From Woeseiaceae bacterium (GTDB lineage: Bacteria; Pseudomonadota; Gammaproteobacteria; Steroidobacterales; Woeseiaceae): 64,000 nt of DNA. The position numbers and the translations under genes were made by a program. A model generated the notes under the pieces. It was not told where the DNA came from and made no database searches. It was given only the letters and a program-made list of their open reading frames with translations. Shown here one piece after another: positions 16,238 to 23,805 of this stretch; positions within the stretch are counted from its first letter, which is position 1; every line of letters begins with the position of its first letter. The stretch covers positions 1 through 64,000 of the forward strand of contig JASJCM010000006.1 in NCBI GenBank assembly GCA_030065985.1. The letters run 5' to 3'.

Positions 16238-17578
16238 CTACCGTGCACGACCAAATTCGAGCTTGCGTCCCGCAATGCGACGAGTAAGCGCACCGTCCTG
16301 GTAAACAACCTCACCGTTAACGATCGTCGTATCGATCGTTACCGGGAACTCATGTCCTTCGAACGGCGACCAACCACACTTGAAAAGCACGTTATCGGCG
16401 GTTACGCGATAGGGTCGATTCGGATCGACAAGCACGAGATCGGCGAACCAGCCTTCACGAACGTAGCCACGTTCGGCAACGCCAAAAATATCGGCAGCTG
16501 CATGGCATGCCTTGTCGACAAGAAGCTCAAGACTGATCTCGCCACGGTCGACAAGATCAAACAATGTAAGCAATGCGTGTTGAACCAGTGGCAGACCCGC
16601 CGGCGCCTTGAAGTAGGTGCCGTCTTTTTCTTCCAGCGTATGCGGTGCATGGTCGGTTGCGATGACGTCAATGCGACCTTCATTGAGTGCGGCAACCAGT
16701 GCCGCGCGATCTTCGGCACGCTTGATGGCGGGGTTGCACTTGATGCGTGTTCCCAGCTCGTCGTATCGCGACTCATCAAAGAACAGGTGATGTACGCATA
16801 CTTCGGCGGTAATGCGCTTCTCAGTGCGATGAGCCGTTTCGAACAGTTCCATTTCACGCGCCGTAGTCAGGTGCAATACCTGGTGCAGCGCGTCGTACCT
16901 CTTCGCCAAACCGATCGCCAACTCGGACGACATGTAACACGCTTCTGCCGAACGAATGTTCGGATGTTCGGTCAGCGGCACCTCCTCGCCATATCTCTCT
17001 CGAGCGCGCTCCTCGTTCGCCCAGATCGTCGGCGAATCCTCGCAATGTGTGACGACAATCACTGGGGCGTGTTCGAAGATCTGATCAAGCGCGTCAGGAT
17101 CGTCTACAAGCATGTCGCCCGTCGACGCGCCCATAAACACTTTGATACCGCAGGACTCCCCGACCTCGAGTGCCTTTATCTCCTCGATGTTGCTGTTCGT
17201 CGCACCGAAATAGAAACCGTAGTTTGCAGTACAACGATCAGCCGCCCTCGCGTATTTCGCGGCGAGCTCTTCACGCGTCGTCGTGAGTGGATCGACGTTC
17301 GGCATATCCATGAAGCTGGTGATGCCGCCCGCTGCCGCAGCCGCCGACTCGGTTGCGAGATCGCCCTTGTGTGTCAGGCCGGGCTCGCGGAAATGCACCT
17401 GGTCGTCGATCATCCCCGGGATCAGGTACTTGCCGCCCGCGTCGATCACCGCTGCGCCGTCCGGCGCGGCAATTCCGCTGCCGATTTTCTCGATACGATC
17501 GCCGACCACGAGGACGTCGGCATCCTGGGTGCTGCCTTCGTTGATGAGGCGCGCGTTGCTGATGAGGAGCTTGTTCAC
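16238..17578 (-). CDS. pyrC: Dihydroorotase
   Basis: Amidohydrolase of about 446 aa that closes carbamoyl-aspartate to dihydroorotate in pyrimidine synthesis. It matches the family of the Porphyromonas dihydroorotase: PGMIDDQVHFREPGLTHKGD near 55, the metal-site lysine in GIKVFMGASTG near 146, EVCVHHLFF near 255 and IDVIATDHAPH near 300. In this family the first His of the usual HxH motif is Gln (DDQVHFR), as seen here. I chose GTG 17578 (VNKLLISNARLINEG), where family members begin; a longer reading to 17686 overlaps the divergent ilvA. It lies 54 bases upstream of the flavoprotein gene, probably in the same operon. Confidence 0.85.
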   Translation of the reverse strand: MNKLLISNARLINEGSTQDADVLVVGDRIEKIGSGIAAPDGAAVIDAGGKYLIPGMIDDQVHFREPGLTHKGDLATESAAAAAGGITSFMDMPNVDPLTTTREELAAKYARAADRCTANYGFYFGATNSNIEEIKALEVGESCGIKVFMGASTGDMLVDDPDALDQIFEHAPVIVVTHCEDSPTIWANEERARERYGEEVPLTEHPNIRSAEACYMSSELAIGLAKRYDALHQVLHLTTAREMELFETAHRTEKRITAEVCVHHLFFDESRYDELGTRIKCNPAIKRAEDRAALVAALNEGRIDVIATDHAPHTLEEKDGTYFKAPAGLPLVQHALLTLFDLVDRGEISLELLVDKACHAAADIFGVAERGYVREGWFADLVLVDPNRPYRVTADNVLFKCGWSPFEGHEFPVTIDTTIVNGEVVYQDGALTRRIAGRKLEFGRAR

Positions 17579-17678
17579 GCAGCTATTATGAAAGGGCTCC
17601 GCGATTATTACCATCGCAACGAATTCGCCGTCGGCATGAGGCTTTGCGGCCGCCCGCCCGGTGTGCGATAAGGGCACC

Positions 17679-19196
17679 ATGAACACGCCGGACTACCTCG
17701 ATCTGATCCGCAACGCACGCGTTTACGACGTTGCAGAGAAGACCCCGCTCGAGCTCGCGAAGAACCTGTCGCGGCGGCTCGGCAATCGCATCCTCATGAA
17801 GCGTGAGGACCTGCAGCCCGTGTTCTCTTTCAAGCTGCGCGGCGCCTACAACAAGATCTCCGGACTCAGCGACGAGGAATTGTCCCGCGGGGTCATCTGC
17901 AGCTCCGCCGGCAATCACGCACAGGGTGTCGCCCTTGCCGCCCAGCGCAAGGGTATCCGGGCCGTCATCGTCATGCCCGTGACCACGCCGTCGATCAAAG
18001 TCGATGCCGTTGTCGCGCTGGACGGCGACGTCGTGCTATATGGCGACACCTATGACGACGCCTACGCCCATGCCCGCGAGCTGTCCGCCCGCGAGGGCCT
18101 CGTATTCATTCACCCGTTCGACGATCCTGAGGTGATTGCAGGCCAGGGCACGATCGGCGCGGAGATTCTCGAGCAGGTCGACGAGGCAATCGACGCCGTG
18201 TTCGTGCCGATCGGTGGTGGCGGACTTGCTGCGGGCATCGCTGCCTGGATAAAGCAGGTCAATCCGGACATCCGCATCATCGGCGTGGAGCCTGACGACT
18301 CCGATGCGATGCGTGCATCGGTCGAGTCAGGCGCGCCCGTTACGCTCGATCATGTCGGAATATTTGCCGATGGTGTCGCCGTGCGCCGAGTTGGCGATGA
18401 GACGTTCCGGCTGTGCCAGGAGCTCGTCGACGAGATCATCACGGTCGATACCGATCAGGCGTGCGCAGCCATCCGCGACATCTTTGAAGATACGCGATCG
18501 ATTGTCGAACCAGCGGGCGGCCTCGCCGTTGCGGGCGCCAAGAAGTACATCGCCGAACATGAGATCACCGGCAAATCTTTCGTGACCATTAGCTGCGGTG
18601 CAAACGTTAATTTCGACCGGCTGCGGCACATCGCCGAGCGCGCTGCCGTCGGTGAGCTGTCAGAGATGCTGCTCGCGGCAGAGATTCCCGAGGAGCCGGG
18701 CAGCTTCCGCAAGTTCTGTGAGACGGTTGGCCGTCGCGGCATTACCGAGTTCAACTACCGCTACGCTGACGACGATAAAGCGCACATCTTTGTCGGCGTG
18801 CAGCTGAGTCGGGGCATGGACGAGCGCGAGGAGCTGCTCGAGAAACTGCGCAATGCCGGCTTCCCGGTTGAAGACCTGACCGACAACGAGATGGCGAAGC
18901 TACACGTACGTCACATGGTTGGCGGCCGTTCACCACATATTCAAAACGAGCGACTGTTTCGTTTCGAGTTTCCCGAGCGTCCAGGTGCCCTGCTGGACTT
19001 CCTCGATGCAATCGGTACCGACTGGACGATCAGCCTGTTCCATTATCGCAATCACGGTTCTGACTACGGCCGCATTCTCGCGGGGATTGACGTTCCAGAG
19101 GGAAACACCGACGAACTCGAGGCTCATCTCTCGGAGCTCGGCTATACCCACTGGGAAGAGAGCGACAATCCTGCCTACAAGCTGTTCCTGGGCTAG
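17679..19196 (+). CDS. ilvA: Biosynthetic threonine ammonia-lyase IlvA
   Basis: Pyridoxal-phosphate enzyme that deaminates threonine to 2-oxobutyrate, the first step to isoleucine. The PLP lysine is in SFKLRGAYNKI near residue 57, and the phosphate-binding loop GGGGLAAG near 185. The 505-aa length with two ACT-like domains (about 335-410 and 425-500) marks the biosynthetic, isoleucine-inhibited form; catabolic TdcB is near 330 aa. ATG 17679 is preferred over 17661 because of the AAGGGC site just before it. Its stop overlaps the convergent aldolase stop by 4 bases. Confidence 0.94.
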   Translation: MNTPDYLDLIRNARVYDVAEKTPLELAKNLSRRLGNRILMKREDLQPVFSFKLRGAYNKISGLSDEELSRGVICSSAGNHAQGVALAAQRKGIRAVIVMPVTTPSIKVDAVVALDGDVVLYGDTYDDAYAHARELSAREGLVFIHPFDDPEVIAGQGTIGAEILEQVDEAIDAVFVPIGGGGLAAGIAAWIKQVNPDIRIIGVEPDDSDAMRASVESGAPVTLDHVGIFADGVAVRRVGDETFRLCQELVDEIITVDTDQACAAIRDIFEDTRSIVEPAGGLAVAGAKKYIAEHEITGKSFVTISCGANVNFDRLRHIAERAAVGELSEMLLAAEIPEEPGSFRKFCETVGRRGITEFNYRYADDDKAHIFVGVQLSRGMDEREELLEKLRNAGFPVEDLTDNEMAKLHVRHMVGGRSPHIQNERLFRFEFPERPGALLDFLDAIGTDWTISLFHYRNHGSDYGRILAGIDVPEGNTDELEAHLSELGYTHWEESDNPAYKLFLG

Positions 19197-19948
19197 TTTC
19201 TGAACGACCCGTCGCGTCGATCGAGCTTGCGTAACAGTCCCGGCCAGATCAGTGAGCCGCCAAGACCTTTCGTTACCTGCTCCGCCTGTGCCTGCACGCC
19301 ATCGAGAATCGGCTGCGGGATGCGCACGAGCTCGCCTCCGCCAGACTGCGCCATGATCTGAATCTGGCAGGCGGTCTCCAGCACATACATCAGGAGAAAG
19401 GCGTCGGCGATCGTCGGCGCTGTAGTCAACAATCCGTGGTTGCGGAGTATCAGGGCGTTATTGCTGCCCAAGTCCGCGACGAGTCGCGGCTTCTCGTCGT
19501 CGTTCAGCGCCACGCCTTCGTAGTCGTGATAACCGAGCGTGACATAGGGAAACATTGCCGTCTGCGAAATCGGCAGCAGTCCGTCTTTTTGAGCTGACAC
19601 CGCAATACCGGCCTTCGTGTGCGTATGCAGGACACAGCCCGCATCTTCGCGAGCTTCGTGCACGGCACTGTGAATAACAAAGCCCGCCGGATTTACCGGA
19701 TGTTCGGTCTCGAGCACCTTGTTGCCATCCAGGTCGACCTTGACCAGCGAACTGGCGGTAATTTCCTCGAACAACATTCCGTACGGATTGATCAGAAAAT
19801 GGTCTTCACCGCCGGGCACGCGAGCCGATATATGTGTAAAGACAAGATCATCCCAGCCATACATCGCAATAATGCGATAGCAAGCGGCGAGATCGATGCG
19901 AACCTGCCACTCTTCGGGGGAAACCTGGTCCTGAACAGAGTTACTCAT
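19193..19948 (-). CDS. Class II aldolase/adducin family protein
   Basis: A 251-aa single-domain class II aldolase, of the zinc-dependent fold shared by fuculose-phosphate aldolases and adducin heads. The pattern DLVFTHISARVPG near 34, the zinc-site pair in LHTHTKAG near 104 and a third histidine in LRNHGLLTTAPT near 165 are present. The substrate is unknown; the type with IRPxPILDG-like C-terminus is common in proteobacteria without assigned reaction. A strong GGAGG site precedes ATG 19948. It is convergent with ilvA, overlapping by 4 bases, with no obvious link. Confidence 0.85.
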   Translation of the reverse strand: MSNSVQDQVSPEEWQVRIDLAACYRIIAMYGWDDLVFTHISARVPGGEDHFLINPYGMLFEEITASSLVKVDLDGNKVLETEHPVNPAGFVIHSAVHEAREDAGCVLHTHTKAGIAVSAQKDGLLPISQTAMFPYVTLGYHDYEGVALNDDEKPRLVADLGSNNALILRNHGLLTTAPTIADAFLLMYVLETACQIQIMAQSGGGELVRIPQPILDGVQAQAEQVTKGLGGSLIWPGLLRKLDRRDGSFRN

Positions 19949-20022
19949 GAAACCTCCACCAATCGGCTTGCGGTGCGCTGTTTAGTCTGCAACCTTTTCA
20001 GGCTGCCGCGCATCAAAGAACT

Positions 20023-20631
20023 ATGAATATACAAAACTATCAGGGTAACAACGTGAGTTTACGAACCTTTGCAGTGTTCTTCTGGGGCTTCCTGATTGCA
20101 GGTGCCGCGATTGCAGGTGAGCAACACCGCGCCGAGATCAAGATTGAAATCGACGGCGACGACAGTGGTCACAGCGTCTTCAGGTTCGACAGCCAGGACA
20201 GCGGTATCGATCTCTACGAGCTCGAAGTCGGCGAGTCCAAAACCTACACCGACGATGACGGTAACGAAGTCACGGTCACGCGCGACAAGAACAGCTTCGC
20301 ATTCGATGTGGCCGGCGAGAAGATCGTCATCGCCGACGTCATGCACGATGAGCATGACCTAAAGATGCTGCACCTGGCGCATGAAGGTGAGAATGTCGTG
20401 GTCGAAAAGCACCACAAGGTACACATGGTGCAGACTGACGATGACGTGGGAGTAACGATCATCTCGGGCGACGAAATTGATGCCGAAACGCGCGCAAGGA
20501 TCGAGCAGGTCCTCAAGGACGCAGGCAAAGACGGCGAAGTCCTCTATATCGATGGCAGTGAATTGTCAGGTGATGAGCAGGCGGAGCGCAAAGTGCGCAT
20601 CATCAAGAAGGAGATTGACGTCACAAACTAA
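20023..20631 (+). CDS. Exported acidic protein, unknown
   Basis: A 202-aa protein with an N-terminal signal (hydrophobic residues about 15-31, ending AIAG) and a mature part extremely rich in Asp and Glu, with alternating strand-like segments (DGDDSGHSVFRFDSQDSG and DEHDLKMLHLAHEGE). No family recognised; the acidic character would suit a periplasmic protein binding cations or basic partners, which is speculation. GTG 20053 is an alternative start with the signal peptide still intact. A perfect Rho-independent terminator follows, so it is expressed as a single gene. Confidence 0.65.
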   Translation: MNIQNYQGNNVSLRTFAVFFWGFLIAGAAIAGEQHRAEIKIEIDGDDSGHSVFRFDSQDSGIDLYELEVGESKTYTDDDGNEVTVTRDKNSFAFDVAGEKIVIADVMHDEHDLKMLHLAHEGENVVVEKHHKVHMVQTDDDVGVTIISGDEIDAETRARIEQVLKDAGKDGEVLYIDGSELSGDEQAERKVRIIKKEIDVTN

Positions 20632-20663
20632 CTATCCCTTATGCTGTTTGTAACGTTTCGTTT

Positions 20664-20693
20664 GGCGGTAGCAATTGCTACCGCCATTTTTTT
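20664..20693 (+). terminator. Rho-independent terminator
   Basis: Perfect 9-bp stem (GGCGGTAGC / GCTACCGCC) with an AATT loop, followed by A and seven T. It lies 33 bases after the stop of the acidic exported protein and serves it. Confidence 0.93.
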
Positions 20694-20722
20694 GTACAGG
20701 GACGTACTTATGCCGCGGCGCT

Positions 20723-22816
20723 TTACCACATCTCCCGCATTCTGGCGCCCACATCGATCTTCCTGTCAGAACGCACGCGGAACGCAGCGCCCGGCGCATC
20801 GGATCGGCCGGCGAACCGGCTGTCCATTGTCTCGAGCAGTCGATCCGTCATGAAGCGGCTCCGCGCCCCGTACACGTGCTTGTCACCGTCGCGCCGCTGT
20901 TGCGTGACGTGATAGCGCAATGGCGCAACCAGTGACAGCGACTGCTTGGCGCGGGTCATTGCGACGTACAACAATCTGCGCTCCTCCTCGATCATCGCGG
21001 GCTTGCCGGTTGCGAATTCACTCGGGAAGCTGCCGTCCGACACGTTGAGCACAAATACCGCTTCCCATTCCTGCCCTTTTGCGGAGTGCACGGTCGACAA
21101 CACGAGGTAGTCTTCATCCAGCAACGGGTCGCCGGAGAGATCGCCCGCCGCGCTCGGCGGGTCCAGGGTCAGCTCGGTCAGGAATCGTTCGCGGGTCGCG
21201 TAGCGCCCGGATATCTGATCAAGCTGCTCGAGATCCGCCTCTCTCGTTTCAAGCCCGTCGTAGAGTCGTTCGAGCTGCGGCTGGTACCAGCGCCGCACCT
21301 GTCCGAGCTGTGACTGCCACCCGTTGTCTGCGATATCCGTCGCTGCAAGCGAGCACATCAGCGCACAGAAGTCGGCCCACTCGTCGGCGCACCCGGCCGG
21401 AGCACGAAACTCCTGCAGGGCTGTGAACTGGTGATCGTTGAGCGCAAGGTGTTCAAAACACTTGGTCGCCGTCGCCGGCCCCATGCCGGGCAACAACTTC
21501 AGAACGCGAAATGCAGCTACCTCGTTCTTTGGGTTTTCCGCCCACTTCAACACGGCAAGGAAATCCTTGACGTGAGCAGCTTCGAGAAACTTGAGCCCGC
21601 CGTACTTCACGTAGGGAATGTTCCGCCGCACAAGCTCGAGTTCGAGGCGATCACTGTGATGCGAGCCGCGAAACAGCACAGCCTGTTCCTTGAGCTGCAT
21701 GCCGAGCTCACGATTGGCAAGAATCGAGGTGACCACATATTCGGATTCGGCATCGCCGTCTTCGACGGTCACATAGCGCGGCTTCGCTCCGTCGTTTCTA
21801 TCCGAGAAAAGGTTTTTGCGGTATTGCCGTTCGCTTTCTGCGATCAGGTGATTTGCCGTATCGAGAATCGGCTGCGTCGATCGGTAGTTCTGCTCGAGCG
21901 TGATGACCTGGGCGGTCGGCATGTACTGGTCGGGGAAACCGAGGATGTTCTCGACCTCGGCGGCACGGAAGGAATAGATCGACTGGGCGTCATCGCCCAC
22001 GACCGTGACACCGGCACCGTCGGGCTTGAGCGCATTGAGTATTTGCGCCTGGACCAGGTTGGTGTCCTGGTACTCGTCGACAAGCACGTGATCGAACCAC
22101 GAACCGATTTCTTCCGCGAACTCGGCTTCACCGACGAGATGACTCCAGTAAAGCAACAAGTCGTCGTAGTCGAGTGACTGGCTCTGCTGCTTGCGAAGCA
22201 CGTAGTGACGAAACAGCTCTGTCAGCTCGTCGGTCCAGTCGGAGCACCACGGAAAGGTTGCATCGAGTGTCTCGCCAAGTGGCTGCTGCGTGTTGACGCA
22301 GCGCGAGTAGATCGCAAGACAGGTGTCTTTTTTCGGGAAGCGCCGTGAGGTTCGTGACAGCTTGAGTTCATGACGAACGACGTCCATCACGTCTGCGGAA
22401 TCGCCACGATCCAGCACCGAGAAGCCGGGGTCGAGTCCGAGATTGTGCGCGAAGCGCCGCAACAGGCGGTTGGCGACCGAGTGAAACGTGCCGGACCAGG
22501 GCAGCCCACCCGATGGCAGCGGGTTTGCGTCCCGGGTCGCGCTGCGCACGATGTTCTCGACGCGCCGCGTCATCTCCTGCGCCGCGCGCCGAGTGAATGT
22601 GAGCAACAGGATGCGTTCGGGGCTGACGCCCTCAATGACGAGGTGTGCGACACGGTGCGCCAGGGTCATGGTCTTGCCGGTACCGGCACCGGCGATTACG
22701 AGCAGAGGGCCGGCCTTGAACGCCGCTCCGTCCTGTCGCTCACCGTATTCGGCGGCCATGCGCTGGGCCGGGTTCAACAGACCCAGATAATCGACGTCCT
22801 GCTCTGCGACCTGCAC
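20723..22816 (-). CDS. UvrD-family superfamily 1A DNA helicase
   Basis: A 697-aa ATP-dependent 3'-5' helicase. Walker A GAGTGKTMTLAHR near 43, motif Ia LLLTFTRRAA near 71, motif II VDEYQDTN near 249, motif III VVGDDAQSIYSFR near 272, motif IV LEQNYRSTQPI and motif V/VI STVHSAKGQEWEAV and VAMTRAK are all present. It is close to UvrD/PcrA but slightly shorter (UvrD is ~720), with its own C-terminus, so a repair role is likely and the exact paralogue uncertain. It starts at GTG 22816 after a GAGGGG site. A perfect LexA box 25 bases upstream indicates SOS control. Confidence 0.9.
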   Translation of the reverse strand: MQVAEQDVDYLGLLNPAQRMAAEYGERQDGAAFKAGPLLVIAGAGTGKTMTLAHRVAHLVIEGVSPERILLLTFTRRAAQEMTRRVENIVRSATRDANPLPSGGLPWSGTFHSVANRLLRRFAHNLGLDPGFSVLDRGDSADVMDVVRHELKLSRTSRRFPKKDTCLAIYSRCVNTQQPLGETLDATFPWCSDWTDELTELFRHYVLRKQQSQSLDYDDLLLYWSHLVGEAEFAEEIGSWFDHVLVDEYQDTNLVQAQILNALKPDGAGVTVVGDDAQSIYSFRAAEVENILGFPDQYMPTAQVITLEQNYRSTQPILDTANHLIAESERQYRKNLFSDRNDGAKPRYVTVEDGDAESEYVVTSILANRELGMQLKEQAVLFRGSHHSDRLELELVRRNIPYVKYGGLKFLEAAHVKDFLAVLKWAENPKNEVAAFRVLKLLPGMGPATATKCFEHLALNDHQFTALQEFRAPAGCADEWADFCALMCSLAATDIADNGWQSQLGQVRRWYQPQLERLYDGLETREADLEQLDQISGRYATRERFLTELTLDPPSAAGDLSGDPLLDEDYLVLSTVHSAKGQEWEAVFVLNVSDGSFPSEFATGKPAMIEEERRLLYVAMTRAKQSLSLVAPLRYHVTQQRRDGDKHVYGARSRFMTDRLLETMDSRFAGRSDAPGAAFRVRSDRKIDVGARMREMW

Positions 22817-22840
22817 GAGAAACCCCTCACCCGCAAAGAT

Positions 22841-22856
22841 CTGTATTTTTATACAG
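22841..22856 (-). promoter_or_regulatory. LexA (SOS) box upstream of the UvrD-family helicase
   Basis: CTGTATTTTTATACAG fits CTGT-N8-ACAG exactly and lies 25 bases before the helicase start, where LexA would block the promoter. The same motif type controls uvrD in E. coli. Confidence 0.85.
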
Positions 22857-22868
22857 TACTGGATGGAT

Positions 22869-23750
22869 TTACAAGTGATCCCTTAGAAAGGTCTCGATCG
22901 CGGTCGCCAGGGCGGCCGGCGCTTCGAAATGCAGCATATGACCGGCATTGTCGATCCGGACTTCGCGATCAGCCGGGCACGACGCTTCAACAATGTCGGC
23001 ATAGCGGGTGGCCAGCTTGCTGTCACTGCCGATCACCATTAGCACCTCGGCCTCGATTGCGCTCCAGCACGCTTCGGCCTCGGCCCGCCGGTAAAGAGTC
23101 GGGTTCGGTAGTTTGTGCTTCGGGTCGGCGCGCAGGATCATTCTGCCATCGGGCTGCTCCTCGGCCCATTCAGCGGCAACGAACGCGGCCTGCGACGCTT
23201 CCATGTGCGGATTGCGACTGGCGACCCGACTCGCGAGCGCCTCAAGATCGTCATAAACCAGGAACCGCTGCCCGGCGCGAGCCTCCTCGAGCCACTTACG
23301 GTAACGACCGGGTGCGTCACTTGGGTCGGACGGTGTCAGCCCGAAGCCCTCGAGATTGACGAATGCCCGGACGCGTTCGGGCATTGTGCCGGCGTAGAGC
23401 GCGGCGACATTGGCACCCATGCTGTGACCAACGATGCGCGCCGGTTCCTCGGGCGTATATATATGGAGTAACTCGTCGAGATCGGCGAGGTAGTCGGGAA
23501 ACCAGTACGACGCACAGTCGATGGTCGAGCGGCCAAAGCCACGCCAGTCCGGGGCAACAACGTGCCAGTTATCCTGGAACGCGTCGACGACAAACTGGAA
23601 TGTGCTGCCTGTGTCGGCCCATCCATGCAAAAACATCAGCAGCGGTGCGCCAGGATCACCCCATTCGGTGACGCTGTAGCGCGCACCTCGAATATCGAAC
23701 TCGCGACGCGAGCTGCGCTGAAGCGGCTGGTAGATTTTTCTCTCGGACAT
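22869..23750 (-). CDS. Alpha/beta hydrolase
   Basis: A 293-aa alpha/beta-hydrolase-fold enzyme. FLHGWADTG near residue 37 forms the oxyanion hole, the nucleophile Ser is in VGHSMGANVAAL near 105, and the catalytic His is in DNAGHMLHFEAP near the end. The substrate is unknown; DWRGFGRS and a cap region between 130 and 215 are typical of epoxide hydrolase and ester hydrolase relatives. The reading frame extends far upstream on this strand, but ATG 23750 (MSERKIYQPL) is the sensible start because the extension lies inside the divergent transporter gene. Confidence 0.88.
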   Translation of the reverse strand: MSERKIYQPLQRSSRREFDIRGARYSVTEWGDPGAPLLMFLHGWADTGSTFQFVVDAFQDNWHVVAPDWRGFGRSTIDCASYWFPDYLADLDELLHIYTPEEPARIVGHSMGANVAALYAGTMPERVRAFVNLEGFGLTPSDPSDAPGRYRKWLEEARAGQRFLVYDDLEALASRVASRNPHMEASQAAFVAAEWAEEQPDGRMILRADPKHKLPNPTLYRRAEAEACWSAIEAEVLMVIGSDSKLATRYADIVEASCPADREVRIDNAGHMLHFEAPAALATAIETFLRDHL

Positions 23751-23805
23751 GCGCTCAGTTTTGCACAACGTGCCGATAACTTGCATGTCGTGTATAAATG
23801 CGCGC

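Noticed and set aside
16352-17671. 439-codon plus-strand frame opposite the dihydroorotase
   Set aside because: A shadow of the dihydroorotase gene; the minus-strand product has the family motifs.
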